From positions 56,534,080 through 56,598,079 of the forward strand of contig CM058230.1 of assembly GCA_030180135.1 (NCBI GenBank): DNA of 64,000 nt, written 5' to 3'. Position 1 is the stretch's first letter, and every line of letters begins with the position of its first letter. This stretch comes from Orychophragmus violaceus. Lineage: Eukaryota; Streptophyta; Magnoliopsida; Brassicales; Brassicaceae. Both the position numbers and the translations under genes were made by a program. The notes under the pieces were generated by a model. It was not told where the DNA came from. It did not search any database and saw only the letters and a list, made by a program, of their open reading frames with translations. Positions 1-10,658 of this stretch are shown here, piece by piece.

Positions 1-1047
1 TCTGGTCAACGATAGATAAAAACAGAAAAGATTAAACTAGGAGAAAGCAAATTGATTAGAAACTAAAAGGCGAAGCAGAAAAGTAAATCAGTAGCAGGCA
101 AGTTTGTAAGCAAGGAAGCGAAGCGTTAGGTTTCAGGAGTTCTCAGGAAATCAGGAACACAAGCAATCAATAAATCTGGATCTAATCAGAAACTGTTCTA
201 GAACTCAAACACAGATATAGAACTAACCAAATTCCTTTGCGATAATTCTCTAAGTCTAAGTGCAGCAAACCAAACTTTCGTTTGCGAGAACTAACAGATT
301 AAACCAGCTTTAATTCCAAGTTTGATATGTTCACAATTAACCTAAACCAAACTTTCGTTTGCGAGAAGTTTAATTGCTTATCTAGGTTCTTTCTAGCTAA
401 ATTAACCAACTTCCGCTGCATTAATCAGCCTAACATCATAATCTAAGTGGCCAGTTCAGATTAAGCATTAAGAACAACCTAAACAAAGAACTAGCAGATA
501 TGAATCCCTACAGATTGATTTAACTATAGTTCCATGAAATCCCTAATGAGAATCCTTCAACCTAACAGGTAATCTACTCAGACATAATCATCGAAACAGA
601 AAATATCTTGAATAGAAAACCAAATATCATAAAACAAAGTAAAGATCTGGGGTTCAAAATCCTCTCTCTTTCGAGAGCAGGATCAGCCCCTAACTCTCTC
701 TGAAATAAAATAAGACTTAATGAAAGCGTAGCCTAAACAATGGCTTAAAACCCCTTATATAATAGCTAAAACACGTTTTGGGCTTCTGTGTAAATATCTG
801 GGCTTTTCTGCAAAATCAGCATTCTTCATTAAATCGGCGAGTCTGGCCCATTCGCATATGCAACGATCGATGCAGGTGTGCAACGATCGACGCAGTCTTC
901 AAAACTGGACAGTGAACTCTGTCTCTCGGACCAAATCTCCAAAATACACCAAACAGCTCCAAAATCTCCACTTCTGCTCCAAATGTGTCTAAACCTGAAA
1001 ACATACTAAAAAGAACACAAAAGACACTAAAAACACATCTATATCAT
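1..1047 (-). mobile_element. LTR/leader fragment of an unassigned LTR retrotransposon
   Basis: No coding region is visible. Read on the minus strand it looks like an LTR promoter followed by transcribed leader: a TATATAAG box (754-761), then CT-rich and T-rich untranslated-like sequence toward position 1. A 23-nt direct repeat (268-290 and 345-367, core CAAACTTTCGTTTGCGAGAA) lies in the leader-like part. About 100 bp upstream of the TATA box is a paired-palindrome cassette (860-893) of the kind found in the copia elements further right. I think this is a Gypsy-type element, but no protein domain is present to prove it. The right edge is set by the LINE that starts near 1048. Confidence 0.35.
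860..893 (-). repeat. Paired-palindrome cassette upstream of a TATA box
   Basis: Two 14-mers, GCAACGATCGATGC and GCAACGATCGACGC, are separated by 6 bp. On the minus strand the order matches the cassette in the solo LTR at 7929-7962 (GCGTCGATCGTTGC first, then GCATCGATCG...). It lies about 100 bp upstream of the minus-strand TATA box at 754-761. The two halves can pair as a hairpin with two mismatches. Confidence 0.7.
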
Positions 1048-2040
1048 GGCACAAAATGGGTAAAAACCATGATATATCACCTATTCGTTATTTTGGCCTG
1101 CCACTAATGTATCTGAAGCTGAAGATAAGAGAATATGATTGCCTATTGTTGAAATTGTCGAATTGCTTTAAGGCTTTGTCTGTGAAAATGCTATCATTTG
1201 TAGGAAGAGCACAATTGATTTCCTCAGTCATTGTGTGTACAGTTTGCTTCTGGATTTCCAATTTCGTGTTGCCTAAGGGCTGCATAAGGAAGATTGAATC
1301 TATGTGTGCAAGATTTATGTGGTCGGGTGACATTGAATCAGGTAGAGGGACAAAGGTCGCTTGGGCTCAGGTGTGTCTGCCGAAGTAGGAAGGGGGCATT
1401 GGTCTCAGAAGACTCTCTAATTGTAATTTAATTATCTGCCTCAGATACATTTGGCTCCTTCTCAGCGAAAATGACTGCCTTTGGGCAACATATCACATAG
1501 TTCAGTTAATTGGCGGCGACTGATTCTGGGGAATCAAGGAATCTGTTCGCTTTTCCTGGACTTGGAGGTCCTTGCTCGCACTTAGAGCGCTAGCTGGAAG
1601 GTTTCTGAGAAAACAGATTGGGAATGGGAGAGATCTAAACTTCTGGCATGAAATCTGGACATCATTTGGAAAGCTACTGAATTTTTTAAATGAGTCTGGT
1701 CCTTCATCCCTGAGAATTCCTATTGAAGCCTCTGTCGCAGACGCCTGCTCTAACTCTGGCTGGATCATCGCAAATCTGTGATCAGAGCATGTGGTTGCTC
1801 TGCAAGCTTACCTCACCACAATTCTTCTGCCGAGTTCCTTTACGGACATACACACCACTTGTTGGCAGGTTAATAGGGTCACTTGCAACGACTACTCCTC
1901 TAACAAGACTTGGGAAGCAATCAGGCTCCATGGTGTGATCGTACCATGGGCAAGTATTGTATGGTTCAAAGGAAATGTCCCAAAACACGCTTTCAATTTT
2001 TGGGTTTCAAACCTAAACAAACTTCCTACAAGAGCAAGGT
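1048..2040 (+). pseudogene. LINE (non-LTR retrotransposon) reverse transcriptase tail, 5' part
   Basis: Translated pieces match the C-terminal part of plant LINE reverse transcriptases: a YFGLPLM-like motif near 1095, FVGRAQLISSVI near 1200, and WSG...KVAW near 1320-1365, followed by out-of-frame pieces up to PTRARL at 2020-2040. The frame is broken by a stop at 1386-1388 and by several shifts. The copy is 5'-truncated, as is usual for LINEs. It is interrupted at 2040 by an LTR element and resumes at 10187. A possible 7-bp target duplication ATATCAT occurs at 1041-1047 and after the poly(A) at 10659-10665, but that sequence also starts another repeat, so it is weak. Confidence 0.75.
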
Positions 2041-3042
2041 TGTAATATCCGGATCTCGGAATGCGATAAAATATTATTATTAAATGTAATGATATTTTAT
2101 TTCTAATAAAATGAATTATATTTCTAAGAAATTCATTAGAGTTGTTTTTGCAAATTTTTGAGAATTTTCATAAATAATTGGTTTTACCGAGAAATTAATT
2201 AAACGATCGGGTAAGTCGGAAAACCCTTTAAAGTCCATAAAAATTATGAAATTTCGACCACAGCTCTATTAAAATATGTTTGAGCTATGGTTAAAAGTAC
2301 TAGTGGATTGACTACGCGGAGGTCATGTTATGGTCCATTTTGTTATATTAAATGTATTTGGAAATTGTGAATCAATTCTTTTTTTACTCGTAATTGTGTG
2401 TCCAAGTTTGTTGTATTATATGACTTTAGTATTTGTGAGTCATTCCTGTTTATTTTTAAAATTAAATTCCAAGACGAAATGATTTTACTCCCAGCTCTCA
2501 GAGATGTATCTAATTGTTCGTGTGAAGTAAATCTGCGAAGCTTGACTAATTTTTTGGGAATTTATTTTATCCGGAAATCATGTTCGATCCTTAAAATGAT
2601 ATGTTTGTAATAAGATTCTGGTGCAATATTTGTCGTGTTTGTTTATAAAAAAGAACAACATCTAAGGTAATAAAAATATATTGAATATCTACGTCCACCC
2701 GCATCTTGTGTTGTATTCCATGTCATCTTCTCTTTTCCTTTTAATTCGTCATTTTCGACTGCCCTGCAATTATAATTAGTTATTCGTCAAATATAATTTT
2801 ACATGGTGAGTTCGGTATAGGTGCTTCTATTGTATATTTATATTGTCGTACATTTAGTGTTTTTTTTTTTTGAAACGTTTGACATAATGATGAAATTGGT
2901 TGGCTATGTTACATGTTACACGGGGTAAATCTTTGAACGCTTTTTTATATACTATGTTACACATTGTTGCCATTTCTTTATGTGTTCTTGATGTGTCCAA
3001 GATTGTCCGTCCTTAAGGAGACGTAACACGTTATAGAGCAAC

Positions 3043-3330
3043 TTATAGTTGACCATGTATGAAAACTGGGTTGGGGAGATACAGCGACACCTTCTTTAAT
3101 GTTTGGCCTTGGCTTTGATTGATTGTCATTCCATAAGAAAATCTGATTGGAAATTGTCGTTGTCTAAGAGTGAATGGGTGACATGTCTCTTTTGGCGAGA
3201 GTATGATCCTAGAGATTAGTCTTTTCCTTTGTTGTTCATCACGATCCAAAAACTCTGCTTCACTAACTTTTTCCCCCATGTGTCTGACGATAAGCCTTGT
3301 CCCATTGCACAATCCTTCTCTTGGATTCAA
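3043..3330 (-). pseudogene. Helitron helicase C-terminal remnant
   Basis: The 95-residue frame contains the conserved end of the PIF1-like helicase of plant Helitrons: NPREGLCNGTRLIV, a LSP..PF.LRRQFP-like stretch, the MTINQSQGQTL motif (helicase motif region) and LYLPNPVFIHGQL at its C-terminus. Full Helitron transposases exceed 1,000 residues with Rep and helicase domains; only the last part is left, and the sequence after HGQL is disrupted. It cannot be functional. It identifies the surrounding block as a Helitron and shows its orientation. Confidence 0.85.
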
Positions 3331-4368
3331 ATTTTATTATCAACATTATTGGGGCTCTAATCTTAAGGCATAATTTGTGGGCTGGTATTCCTGGAAATTT
3401 AAGGCAATTCAGAAACTCTAACGGGTAAGACATGTCAAGTCCATCTTCAATTGATTCACCGGATCAATGCTAACCACTCAGATATTCCATCTACATCCCG
3501 AGGACTTTTGAGAGGATATAATTGTTGATTCGTCGAGTGTTTCGTTCCTAGGTGTTAATATCCTTGACTCCTTTATCATACTCTACCCTGGAATGTTTGT
3601 TCCATGTTTGGAAAAATTGAATTCGTGAGAACTTGTAGCGGCTGGTCCGTAACTGGCAGGAGGAGCAACTCATCAACTTTTATGTTATCTTTATCCTGAA
3701 AACTTTTCTGGCCGTTTTCAACCTTTCTATTTTTAAATTTTATTATTTTTTATTTTTATATTATTTTGTATATTTTTATTTACTAATATAATATTGTTTC
3801 TTTCGTTTTCTTGCCACTCCTTTGTCGAGAAACTTTTAGTTATTTTGTTTCTAGCTACTTTGGCTTTTTCTCTTTATATAAAATTAAAATTTTATATTTT
3901 GGACCATTCATATTTTACATTCCTTATTATTAGTTTATCTAATATTAGTTTTTGTTGTTTTTGTATTTTTGAGTTTTATATTCTATTTTAATAATTATTT
4001 CATTCTTAAATTCAAATTATTCTTTAGTAATTTACAATTGTTTTTCTCATCATTTTATCGAGAAACATTTAACTATTTATTTGTATCTAGGTTTTAGTTT
4101 TTAGATATAAAATTACATATTTTGATTTATGTTGTCTATTCATATTTGATATTCTTTTTATATAATTTAAGTAAATATTGGTTTTAGTTGTTTTTATTTT
4201 TATGAGTTTTTTTATTTTTATAATTATTTAATTTTATATTATATTCTTTGTGTTTTTCTATAATATGATATTTTCTCTTATTCCTCCTCTTATTTTAAAT
4301 CCCAATACTATGTTTAGCTATTCTTTTTTCTTAATTAACATAATTTATTGGGCATAAATTTATATATA

Positions 4369-4559
4369 TTAACCAAGTGTTTTTGGTGTAGTGGTAAAGA
4401 AACCGGATTTGAGTGCACTACACTCAATATTCGATCTACCTGCTTTACAAGCTTCATTTGGCCACCCCAAAAACTACGGATGAAATGGAACGCACACGTA
4501 AATTGCAGTCTTGAAGTCTAAAAAACCAATAGGATATGACGTGTCTAATAAAAAAAACG
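4369..4559 (+). mobile_element. tRNA-derived SINE with 12-bp target duplication
   Basis: A 191-bp unit is flanked by a perfect 12-bp direct repeat AATTTATATATA (4357-4368 and 4560-4571). It carries a box-A-like TGGTGTAGTGGTA near 4386 and a degenerate box-B-like ATTCGATCTACC near 4429, and ends in an A-rich tail (4549-4558). This is the structure of a pol III-transcribed SINE. Box B is weak, so the copy is probably inactive. It sits inside the Helitron and is therefore younger than that insertion or was carried with it. Confidence 0.6.
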
Positions 4560-5162
4560 AATTTATATATACGAACGTAAACCTAAAAGAATTAAGAAAT
4601 TATGGGAATATGAATATATGACACAACTAAGTTATTGGCTTTACTCGATCCTATGACATACCCTTAGTTCATACTCACGTTTTCCTGCTTATGCATCCCT
4701 ATATGCAATGAACGGAGCTACTCGTTACTACGACAACATGAACGCAGAATATGCGACTTTCGATCCTATGGATCCCATTTGGGATCTCCCTTTACTCTCT
4801 CAACTCTTCTGCTCTACATGATCTCCCCCTTCCATTTTCTTTTCAATTCATGTAGTTATGGGTCCATGAATGTAAAGTAGAACACATCTCTACAATGTCC
4901 TAATAGACAGGAATGTACCTTAAGGAAAAAATGGACATTGTAAGAAGACAACAAATGTTTGGTTAACAAAAGCTTGGCAACGAGTAGACTAAAGTTAGGA
5001 ACTGTGGGACTCTCAATGGTCACTTTACCAATGAATTAAACCATAGACAAAAATATGAAGTGTAACGAAAATGTACAGGATTAAAGAGAAACATGTAGTT
5101 CATAAGAATCCTAAGTAGAAACAGAAGTTAGGAAAAAATTTGGTTGCACATTGCTTGAGAGA

Positions 5163-5762
5163 AGGTTGCAATATCTTCACCTTCATCTTCTTTAACGTCT
5201 CCACCTTCAGCACCTAATTCTTCATAATCTATCTCCAGTTCGGCCAAGTCTGCACATGCCTCGGAGATAATTCACCCTCCTCAATTCCTTCACCAACGTA
5301 CCAGTGCACAAACGCTCTCTTCACATGCATAAGATCAAACTTGTGGTCGATTCATGAAAAAACCTATGCAATTGATGTGTTGTTGCTGATCATGCACACT
5401 TCTGTCTGAACTATAGCGAGGACACCTCCTGGAAAAACTGTTGGGAGGTTGGTAGTTGATTCCACATTTGAAACCAGTTGGGTACCTTCCATAAAAAAAC
5501 TCATGCCAAAAAAACTGTGTTTACAAAAGCAACAACTCGAAGGTAAGGAAAACAATAGCAAGTTGTTCCAGTTTGTAGATCACACCAGCTAACAAACTGA
5601 ACAATCCTCTGTGTCTTGATAGTACCAACGGCAGCATTGACATCTATGAAAACGACATCTCCACGGTACATCCAAAAACAGGCCATTTATTTCCAGTGCC
5701 TTGGGTCACACTTTGCCATCATGCTAGCTGGCTCAAACACGGCAGTAGTGATCTCTACAACA
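5163..5762 (-). pseudogene. Captured alpha-tubulin C-terminal fragment
   Basis: Minus-strand reading recovers diagnostic alpha-tubulin pieces in order: VEITTAVFEPASMMAKCDPRH (in two pieces), MYRGDVVFIDVNAAVGTIKT, RIVQFVSWC, VCMISNNTS, then IDHKFDLMHVKRAFVHWYVGEG and the acidic tail region. Roughly the last 150 residues of the roughly 450-residue protein are covered. Stops and frame shifts (for example a stop after PRHWK near 5689 and loss of frame in the acidic tail) exclude function. It lies just downstream, in the same orientation, of a lysyl-tRNA synthetase fragment within the Helitron, as expected for transduced host gene pieces. Confidence 0.88.
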
Positions 5763-6094
5763 GCAGTAAAAACATGAGATGAAAAAGGAGAACATTAGAA
5801 ACCAAGATTCATACTATATCAGGGAGACTCCAATTGGAAGCTATATGTGCGGCCATATAGATATAGGGAGTATATAGCCAATCTATGAGCCTATAGTTGT
5901 AAAAAACTGATAAGGTTCCTCTGTTTTCTCTACAGACCGTTCGTTTTTTGGGTTCTAAAGATAATTGTTTGACCTCTTTTCACCTCCTAAACCTCAAATG
6001 TGATGAGTTTATTTTCGGTACTATCTGGAAACAATAATTAATTACAGGACATAAATTTGCATATTTGATAGTAAAGTTTCTGAAGGAGTATCAC

Positions 6095-6886
6095 CTCATT
6101 AAGAAGATGTCCCAGATTTTTCCTTGGGCTCAAGCACATCTTGGAGTGCCAGCAGAACTGTCTCATTGGTATTTTTGAGGCATTCCCCTAGCTCACTGAA
6201 ATTGATTCATGTTATCTCTTTAACGTGATTATGCATGGTTTCTCTCCTCCACTGCTGCTAGCCTGCTAGACGCATATCTCTCTTCCTTACACAAAGCAAT
6301 CACAACTCAATTTCTCAGATATTGACGATAAACATAGGATTCAGATGAATTTATTTCCAGAGCATATTCACCTGGTAATCATTTATCAGCTTCCCATTAA
6401 CTGCCAATGCACATTCAGTGATGATTAATTCCGACATGTCCATCATGCCTTGGTAGTCCATATAAGCTTCATACATCTAAACAAAGCTAAAATTGCTATG
6501 GATCAGGGAACCATTAAAGAGTTTGGAAGCCCAAGAGATGTAGATGATTGAGGAGAAGGCATATTTTGTTTTTTGAGTTACCTCGATGGTTGTGAATTCA
6601 GGATTGTAACGTGTTGAAATGCCTTCGTTTCTAAATATGCGATCAATTTCATACACTTTCTCAAACCCTCCAACCTGTGATCACACAGTGAATATTTACC
6701 TTTCATATTTATCTCAGGCAGAGGTAATTATCCACCCGAAAGTGGCTAGTTGATACAAAAGAAAAAGACAAACGCCAAGAGATTATGAAAATAGAAGATG
6801 AGTCTCACCAGCATTCTTTTCAGGTAAAGCTATTGTTCAATTCTCATGTAGAGATCCCTCCCAAGTGAGTTATGATACGTCATTTT
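6095..6886 (-). pseudogene. Captured lysyl-tRNA synthetase fragment (plastid/mitochondrial type), introns retained
   Basis: Four exon-like blocks on the minus strand read as consecutive parts of class II lysyl-tRNA synthetase: 6809-6886 (degenerate, ending LKRML), 6582-6674 (VGGFEKVYEIDRIFRNEG..., containing class II motif 2), 6372-6476 (MYEAYMDYQGMMDM...) and 6095-6206 (NFSELGE...TVLLALQDVLEPKEKSGT). Splice donors and acceptors are recognisable between the blocks, so genomic DNA rather than cDNA was captured. Both ends of the gene are missing and there is an in-frame stop in the first block. The sequence resembles the organellar enzyme (OVA5-like) more than the cytosolic one, from memory of the family. 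Confidence 0.88.
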
Positions 6887-7663
6887 TTAGATGAGATTGA
6901 TTGAGAGATAAAACAATTAAGAGACTCGGTTTCTGATGAGAACGATGGACGACGGAGGTTTGTGTTATCTTGGGTGATTCTTTCCGAGTTCTGCGGTGTG
7001 TCCCAATGGGTCTGGGAACTAATATACGGTCAGGAGAAGCATGAAGGGAGCGGAAGGGTTTGGGTATTTATTGAGCTGCATGAAATTAATTTTGAAATGG
7101 AAGTGGGAATTAAGATCGCTGGGAAATCAAGAGGTCGGTAACAGTCTCATCTAAAGTTGGTGAAGACGAAGGATCTCAGGTCAAATGTGGGAGAAGAAGG
7201 TGGTGGCATTCGAAGCAATTAGGGTTTTGTTTTGGGCTCACTCATGGAAATGGGCTTGTTAAGTCTAAAGAGTAGTTTAAAAAAAGAGAGGCTACGTTTG
7301 GTTTTAAGCGCCGCAATATGTTAAGGCCCAAATGGTAGTTTATTGATGGGACACGTGTCACTCAGATGGAGAAAGTGGTTTCCCATTATATATTAGATTT
7401 AGCAAGATTTGACCCCTAGATTAAATTATGATTTTTGAATCATTAAATATCAGTGGAGTTTTGGTTGAAAGATAAACTAGTTTTGGAGTTCAAATCAAGC
7501 CCAAAAAGGATCATGGGCCACAAAATTATTGGAGAAGTTAGATCCAATGAATGTGATCTTATACACAATGAATATAAGAGACACCTCACCATTGTGGTGT
7601 CAAGAATCCAAGGGTCTTCTAGAAGGGATAGACAAGTGTAGGGTGGGGAGTGAGAATCATTTT

Positions 7664-8346
7664 TGTTGGGAATGTCCTGAAATCTACTATACTTGCTCTA
7701 AGTGAAAGTCGTATAGTCGAGATGAGACAATCACATAACACTAGGTAGTCATAACGCTTTGCTAGAAGCCACTTATGATCAATGAGTTGAGAACTCATTG
7801 CTAGTGTTATATGATCCTACAGGGTCACACACCTAAGAAAACTGGGCGTTAAAGACGAGGTTGATCATTAATGTAATGATCCAGTGAATGCATATGTGAT
7901 ATGCATTCGATATCAATGTTCTGGGGAAGCGTCGATCGTTGCAGTAGTGCATCGATCGATGCTCTCGCGGATTAATCAGATTAATTCGGTTTAATCGTTG
8001 GTTAACTCCGTTGTGGTTTAAGCCGACATATATAAGATATATGGTCGACCTAAACTCGTAACTAACCTAATACACAGCCACCAGAACACAGAAACAAACC
8101 TCTCTGGAGATTAGATCTCTGTAAGGCACTAGCATCCCTGCGGTCCAGTTTTGTGTGCGTGTGGATACCAGTAGAGGCGCAACATTTGAGGCGCTTCGTG
8201 ATCTCGATTATCTGCTAACACTTCCGCTGCATATTCAACAGGTAAATCTGAGATCCCATAGATTCAATTATATGAACCTTAGATCCTAGGCTCGGAATTC
8301 AGACTAGGGTTGCTAATCCTGATTAGAACTGCTAGAAATTCCTACA
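7664..8346 (+). mobile_element. Solo LTR of the copia A family
   Basis: This 683-bp TGTTGGG...CTACA sequence aligns along its whole length with the 680-bp LTRs of element A (17976 and 24215). It is flanked by a perfect 5-bp duplication ATTTT (7659-7663, 8347-8351) and no internal sequence follows, so it is a solo LTR left by LTR-LTR recombination. It keeps a TATATAA box (8029-8035), a paired-palindrome cassette (7929-7962) 67 bp upstream of it, and the LTR splice donor CAG|GTAAAT (near 8240). An outward-reading promoter plus donor could still produce chimeric transcripts. Confidence 0.93.
7929..7962 (+). repeat. Paired-palindrome cassette in solo LTR
   Basis: GCGTCGATCGTTGC, 6-bp spacer, GCATCGATCGATGC. 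The halves are complementary with one mismatch and one wobble pair. It lies 67 bp upstream of the TATA box at 8029. Confidence 0.8.
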
Positions 8347-8536
8347 ATTTTTTTGCTTGGTTTTGGTGTAGAAACGGGGAGGAAGATGGGGAGGGGGAGG
8401 GTGACAAGTGTATGGTGGTGATTACTCCATTTTGCTATAAGAGGAGAGCTTCCCCTACTCATTTCCCTCACACCAAAACTCAAAGTAGTAAAGAAAGAGA
8501 GAAAGAAGAGAGGAAGAAGAAGAAGAAGGAGAGGAG

Positions 8537-8659
<123 letters not shown>

Positions 8660-10186
8660 AAGAGATGGGATGGTGATGGAGGAGCGGAGAAATATTTCAA
8701 GTGGAGATTTTTAACGTTCATCCCATGTACCGACTTTCTTTTCTGTTGTAGGCGGTTTATATTAAGGTTCGTTAGCGTGAGTTCGGTCCAGAAGGTTCTT
8801 GCATAGAAACTATCAATTACAGGAGTCAACCGCGACAAATTATTGGGTGAGTTGGGTTTAATTGTTTGGCTAGCATATTGTTACGCAGGTTCCCGACACT
8901 AAGTTATGATCCGGTGATATGATTATGACTATTGTCGGTTTGATTATCATAGTTATGAGTGATATTGTTGTTATGATTATACTCGATTTTATTGTTGGGT
9001 GATATTGATGTTATGGTTATTTTTGTTATGTTATAACACACTTCTGATTGATAACCGAGTAATGAGCGGATTACTAAAATATGGAAATTATTAAATTATG
9101 ATGAGATGATGATTTATGAGTAATTGATAAATGAGTTGAGACTATCATTAGTTATTGATGTATTGGGTGAAATGATTGTTGGGATGTGATATGACTAACA
9201 ATTTTATTGATGTGTTAGTGACATGGTGTTATAGTGGGCATATCGACTTCCCTCCCCGATGGATCCTCGGGAGCTTACCAGTCAGTTCACGTACTCTTGG
9301 GTCGTGGTTCTGACAGGTGTTAACCTACTAGGTGACGCCGGTAGGTGTGTGGTCCGGAGAATACAGGGTCATGTCCTAGGGTCGAACTGTATGGAAACTT
9401 TGGCTATTTATGGGTAGCCCGAGTCGCCGCGTATCGATGGACGGAGAACGGTGTCTTGCTTGTATTACTCCGTGTTTATGTGTAAGAGTCGAGGGAATTA
9501 CTATTGTGGGCCTATATGGTGACGGGATAGGTATTCCGGAAGTACAATATTTCCGGGGCCCGTAGCATGCATATAGTTAAATGTTATTATGCTTCGGCTA
9601 TTTATTGTATTGCTTGTTAACTTTCCGTCCTTGTTTGTGTTTGGGTTGGGTTGAGTAGACGGAAAGTTAATTTTGTTAGTTGGGAATCTCAAGTAACTGT
9701 GTCGATAATAGATCGCTCACCCCTCTCCTTTACATCTTTTCAGGTAACCCGTAAGATAGCGGATCGCAGGACGTTAGGCCAGCCGGTATAGTGTCGACAT
9801 CTCTTTCGCAAAAGATAATTTAAAATTAATGTATGTTTTATAATTTAAATAAATGTTGTCCATGGACCTACTGGTATTTCCGCACATTTTAAATAAATAT
9901 TGTTTTATATTCGTGAAGTATGTTGTTTATATTAGATTAGTCCGGTCTAATATATCTACCAAAATTAATTACGGTTGCAAAGCTCAAATAAGAATTTGGG
10001 AAACGTGTAATTGAATAACTCAGTTTGGTTAATTTATGAAAGTTGTTAAGCCAAGCTGATTTAATCAAACACGGTAAAAATGTGACGGCTCTGGTTTCGA
10101 CTAAAGAAAATTGGTGATCATGTTCTTGTTTGATTGTTGGTCATCGGTTGACTAAGGTCAAAACGGAACATGGGCTTTACAAAGGT

Positions 10187-10658
10187 TTTCTTCGTGGGGA
10201 ATGAATATCAGTTCTGATTCCTGTTTGTGCTCGATGAATGTTGAAACAAGAGATCACCTTATGGTCTCTTGCGTGTACAACATGCAGATTTGGAGAATGG
10301 TTCTGTTACGTATGAGACCAGGATGCACCTTCTTCAGTACATGGGCAGAAATCCTTTCATGGACAAGAAGCAGTTCTCAAACGGTTCCCAAAACCTTGAA
10401 AAGAGTGGCAGCCCAAGCAACGATGTTCCATATATGGAAACAACGAAACAATGTCCAACATAACAAGATTTCGATCCCGCCTGAAACTATCTTAAGCATC
10501 ATTGATAGAGACGTCAAAATTATCATCTCAACGAAACAACATAGAAGGCATTTCTGAAAGTTAATGCCTCTCTGAATCCGATAGCCGCTTCTAAGCACTA
10601 TGTTTGTAAATTCCTAACTTTCATATTGATGATATTAACATTCTTAGCAAAAAAAAAA
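10187..10658 (+). pseudogene. LINE 3' part: zf-RVT domain and poly(A) tail
   Basis: The frame from 10201 encodes a typical plant LINE C-terminus: a Cys/His-rich zf-RVT segment (CLCSMNVETRDHLMVSC), a W-rich middle and ...IWKQRNN...H near the end. It continues the reading frame interrupted at 2040. The element ends in a run of about ten A residues at 10649-10658. The 118-residue open frame is intact here, but it is only the tail of a broken element. Confidence 0.82.

Larger units (their letters stand above)
2300..7397 (-). mobile_element. Gene-capturing Helitron (minus strand)
   Basis: The minus-strand 5' end reads TCTAATATATAATGGG (from 7397 downward), a typical Helitron start, and is preceded by A. 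The candidate 3' end is CTAG at 2300-2303 followed on the minus strand by T; its hairpin is weak, so this end is tentative. Inside, in order on the minus strand, are a lysyl-tRNA synthetase fragment, an alpha-tubulin fragment and a Helitron helicase C-terminal remnant. A SINE lies at 4369-4559. Joining the flanks gives a plausible uninterrupted LTR sequence. The region 3720-4330 is very AT-rich with no gene. Confidence 0.55.

Noticed and set aside
1041..1047. ATATCAT as a firm LINE target duplication (with 10659-10665)
   Set aside because: The right copy overlaps the start of the inverted repeat of the 10659-11877 element, so the match may be chance.
4386..4440. Possible tRNA gene
   Set aside because: Only A- and B-box-like motifs are present, without a cloverleaf; the flanking 12-bp duplication and A-rich tail fit a SINE.
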